NCBI GenBank assembly: GCA_024235995.1
Contig: JACKLI010000001.1
Coordinates: 2,418,001 to 2,482,000, forward strand
DNA from: Burkholderiaceae bacterium
GTDB lineage: Bacteria; Pseudomonadota; Gammaproteobacteria; Burkholderiales; Burkholderiaceae_C
Direction: 5' to 3'
DNA length: 64,000 nt
Of the stretch, positions 62,714 through 64,000 are shown one piece after another (within the stretch, counting starts at the first letter, position 1; every line of letters starts with the position of its first letter). A program made the position numbers and the translations under genes. The notes under the pieces were generated by a model that saw only the letters and a program-made list of their open reading frames with translations, was not told the origin of the DNA and ran no database searches.

Positions 62714-64000
62714 TGTTGATTCATTTCCAAAGCTGGGCCATTTCGGGACGCATTCACGTTGAAATTTGAGCCACGTTGCCGCTCTATCCTGCTGAATTTT
62801 TCAGCACGGGGGAGCAGGAGTGATCAACGTGAGCACATTGAGCAAGTTACGCCGCCTCGTGCTGAGGCAGGACGTGTCGGTGCGCGAGGCCAGCCGGCGC
62901 CTGGGCATCTCGCGCAACACAGCCACCAAGTGGCTCAAAGACGGGCAGATGGCCGAACCCCGATACCCGCAGCGGGTGTCGGGCCCCAGCATCCTGGATC
63001 CGTACAAGGAGCAGTTGAGCCAATGGCTCAAGGCCGATAGCCATCGCAGCAAACGCGATCGACGCGGGATCAAGGCCATGTTTGAGGCGCTGCGCGCGCA
63101 GGGCTACAGCGGCAGCCGAGGGCCGGTCTACGCCTTTGCCCAGCGCTGGCAGCAAGAGCAAGGCAACGCTGCGCGTGGTGCGGGGTTCGTGCCGCTGAGC
63201 TTCGAGTTGGGCGAGGCGTTCCAGTTCGACTGGAGCTGCGAGTACCTGTTCATCGGCGGGCTGCGCCGCCGCCTGGAAGTGGCACACACCAAGCTGGCGG
63301 CCAGTCGCGCCTTCTGCCTGGTGGCGTACTACAGCCAAGCGCACGAGATGCTGTTCGATGCGCACGCACGGGCGTTCGCCCTCTTCGGTGGCGTGCCCCG
63401 GCGGGGCATCTACGACAACATGAAGACCGCTGTGGACAAGGTCGGCCATGGCAAACAGCGCAGCGTCAATGCACGCTTCGAGGCGATGACCGGGCACTAC
63501 CTGTTCGAGCCGGAGTTCTGCAACCGGGCCGCCGGCTGGGAGAAGGGGGTCGTGGAGAAGAACGTTCAGGATCGGCGCAAGGACATCTGGCGTGAGGCCA
63601 GCGAGCGGCGCTGGGGGACGCTTGGTGAACTCAACGACTGGTTGCAGCAGGCCTGCGTGAAGGCCTGGGCTGAGATGAGTCACCCGGAATGGACTCAGCT
63701 CACGGTGGCCGATGTCTGGCAGGACGAACGTGCTCGTCTCATGCCCAACCCCCGTGCGTTTGATGGCTACGTGGAGCAGCCGGTACGGGTCTCTGCGACC
63801 GCACTGATCCACTTCCAGCGCAACCGCTACAGCGTGCCGTGTGAATGGATTCATGCGGTGGTCAGTCTGCGGGCCTACGCGGATGGCCTGCTGGTGGTCG
63901 GGCCCGATGGGCGACAGGTGCGCCTGGCGCGCAGCTTCGAACGTGATCAGACGCTCTACGACTGGATGCATTACATCGCGCTCATCGAGCGAAAGCCCGG
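62714..64000 (+). mobile_element. IS21-family insertion sequence, left end to window edge
   Basis: The left end begins TGTTGATTCATTTCCAAAGC (IS21 ends start with TG) and has repeated terminal motifs, such as CACGTTG at 62755 and 62772. The transposase gene istA follows about 115 bases inside. The right end and the helper ATPase gene istB lie beyond base 64000. The element has landed within the amidohydrolase reading frame. Confidence 0.8.
62829..64000 (+). CDS. istA: IS21 transposase IstA, 3' end cut by window edge
   Basis: About 390 codons are visible and open to the end. The N-terminus has a helix-turn-helix (QDVSVREASRRLGISRNTAT) and the DDE core: FQFDWSCEYLFIGG (first Asp), RRGIYDNMKTAVDKVG (second Asp) and NRAAGWEKGVVEKNVQ (Glu). 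The segment after, PVRVSATALIHFQRNRYSVP, is the IstA C-terminal beta domain. GTG 62829 with AGGAG eight bases upstream is chosen; GTG 62820 in frame is the alternative. Confidence 0.9.
   Translation, partial: MSTLSKLRRLVLRQDVSVREASRRLGISRNTATKWLKDGQMAEPRYPQRVSGPSILDPYKEQLSQWLKADSHRSKRDRRGIKAMFEALRAQGYSGSRGPVYAFAQRWQQEQGNAARGAGFVPLSFELGEAFQFDWSCEYLFIGGLRRRLEVAHTKLAASRAFCLVAYYSQAHEMLFDAHARAFALFGGVPRRGIYDNMKTAVDKVGHGKQRSVNARFEAMTGHYLFEPEFCNRAAGWEKGVVEKNVQDRRKDIWREASERRWGTLGELNDWLQQACVKAWAEMSHPEWTQLTVADVWQDERARLMPNPRAFDGYVEQPVRVSATALIHFQRNRYSVPCEWIHAVVSLRAYADGLLVVGPDGRQVRLARSFERDQTLYDWMHYIALIERKP

Overview
The window is GC-rich, tightly packed chromosomal DNA. The gene families and gene order fit a betaproteobacterium of the Burkholderiales, most likely Comamonadaceae (Acidovorax-like). 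Pointers are an orphan Bug/TctC-type binding protein, a torF-glnK-amtB operon beside ntrBC, a DUF2783 protein beside a flavin monooxygenase, split XdhAB/XdhC, and a dispersed repeat with an AGCTGCTTGCGC core. This taxonomic call is inference; no rRNA or tRNA gene was seen.

Purine and nitrogen loci. Bases 1-6207 hold a ureide (late purine) degradation locus: a purine permease cut by the left edge, an M20 deacylase, a fused OHCU decarboxylase/allantoate amidohydrolase, PuuE-type allantoinase and a GntR regulator, with divergent uraH and a shared palindromic operator. The upstream half of the pathway lies at 29.2-37.9 kb as xdhC and xdhA-xdhB-lysR-permease-guaD. No uricase is visible. At 39.1-44.3 kb the nitrogen-control genes amtB, glnK, a TorF-type porin, ntrC and ntrB lie together. 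A near-consensus sigma-54 promoter and NtrC-type inverted repeats precede the porin-glnK-amtB operon, so purine nitrogen release, ammonium uptake and nitrogen sensing sit close together.

Housekeeping genes fill 6.2-13.0 kb (EamA exporter, mnmC, yggX, an HD/TPR-like protein, O-acetylhomoserine sulfhydrylase, yggS), 28-29.2 kb (FMN reductase, dsbB) and 44.3-46.7 kb (argA, prmB).

Catabolic islands. (1) 13.1-17.6 kb: IclR regulator, an MBL protein lacking part of its metal site, FAD monooxygenase, DUF2783 and a VOC protein, probably for an aromatic acid. (2) 17.6-27.9 kb: a GntR regulator divergent from a ten-gene operon with three SDRs, a complete branched-chain-type ABC importer, a ketosteroid-dehydrogenase-like flavoprotein and a GST. 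Two ATGTATACAT palindromes lie between them. Its substrate is unknown and it is the best candidate for an undescribed pathway. (3) 46.7-56.8 kb: an eleven-gene acid-sugar operon with two enolase-superfamily dehydratases, a two-part UxaA-like dehydratase, an RraA-like aldolase, an SDR, an FAH-family hydrolase and an amino-acid-type ABC importer, divergent from a FadR-type regulator.

The right end (58.4-64 kb) is mobile DNA: two phage-like small genes with a possible 22-residue membrane ORF between them, an ISL3-type transposase with an extra C-terminal zinc-ribbon-like segment, and an IS21-type element that has cut off the start of an amidohydrolase gene. Eight copies of a ~55 bp dispersed repeat are scattered through the window, two inside reading frames and three supplying or touching stop codons.
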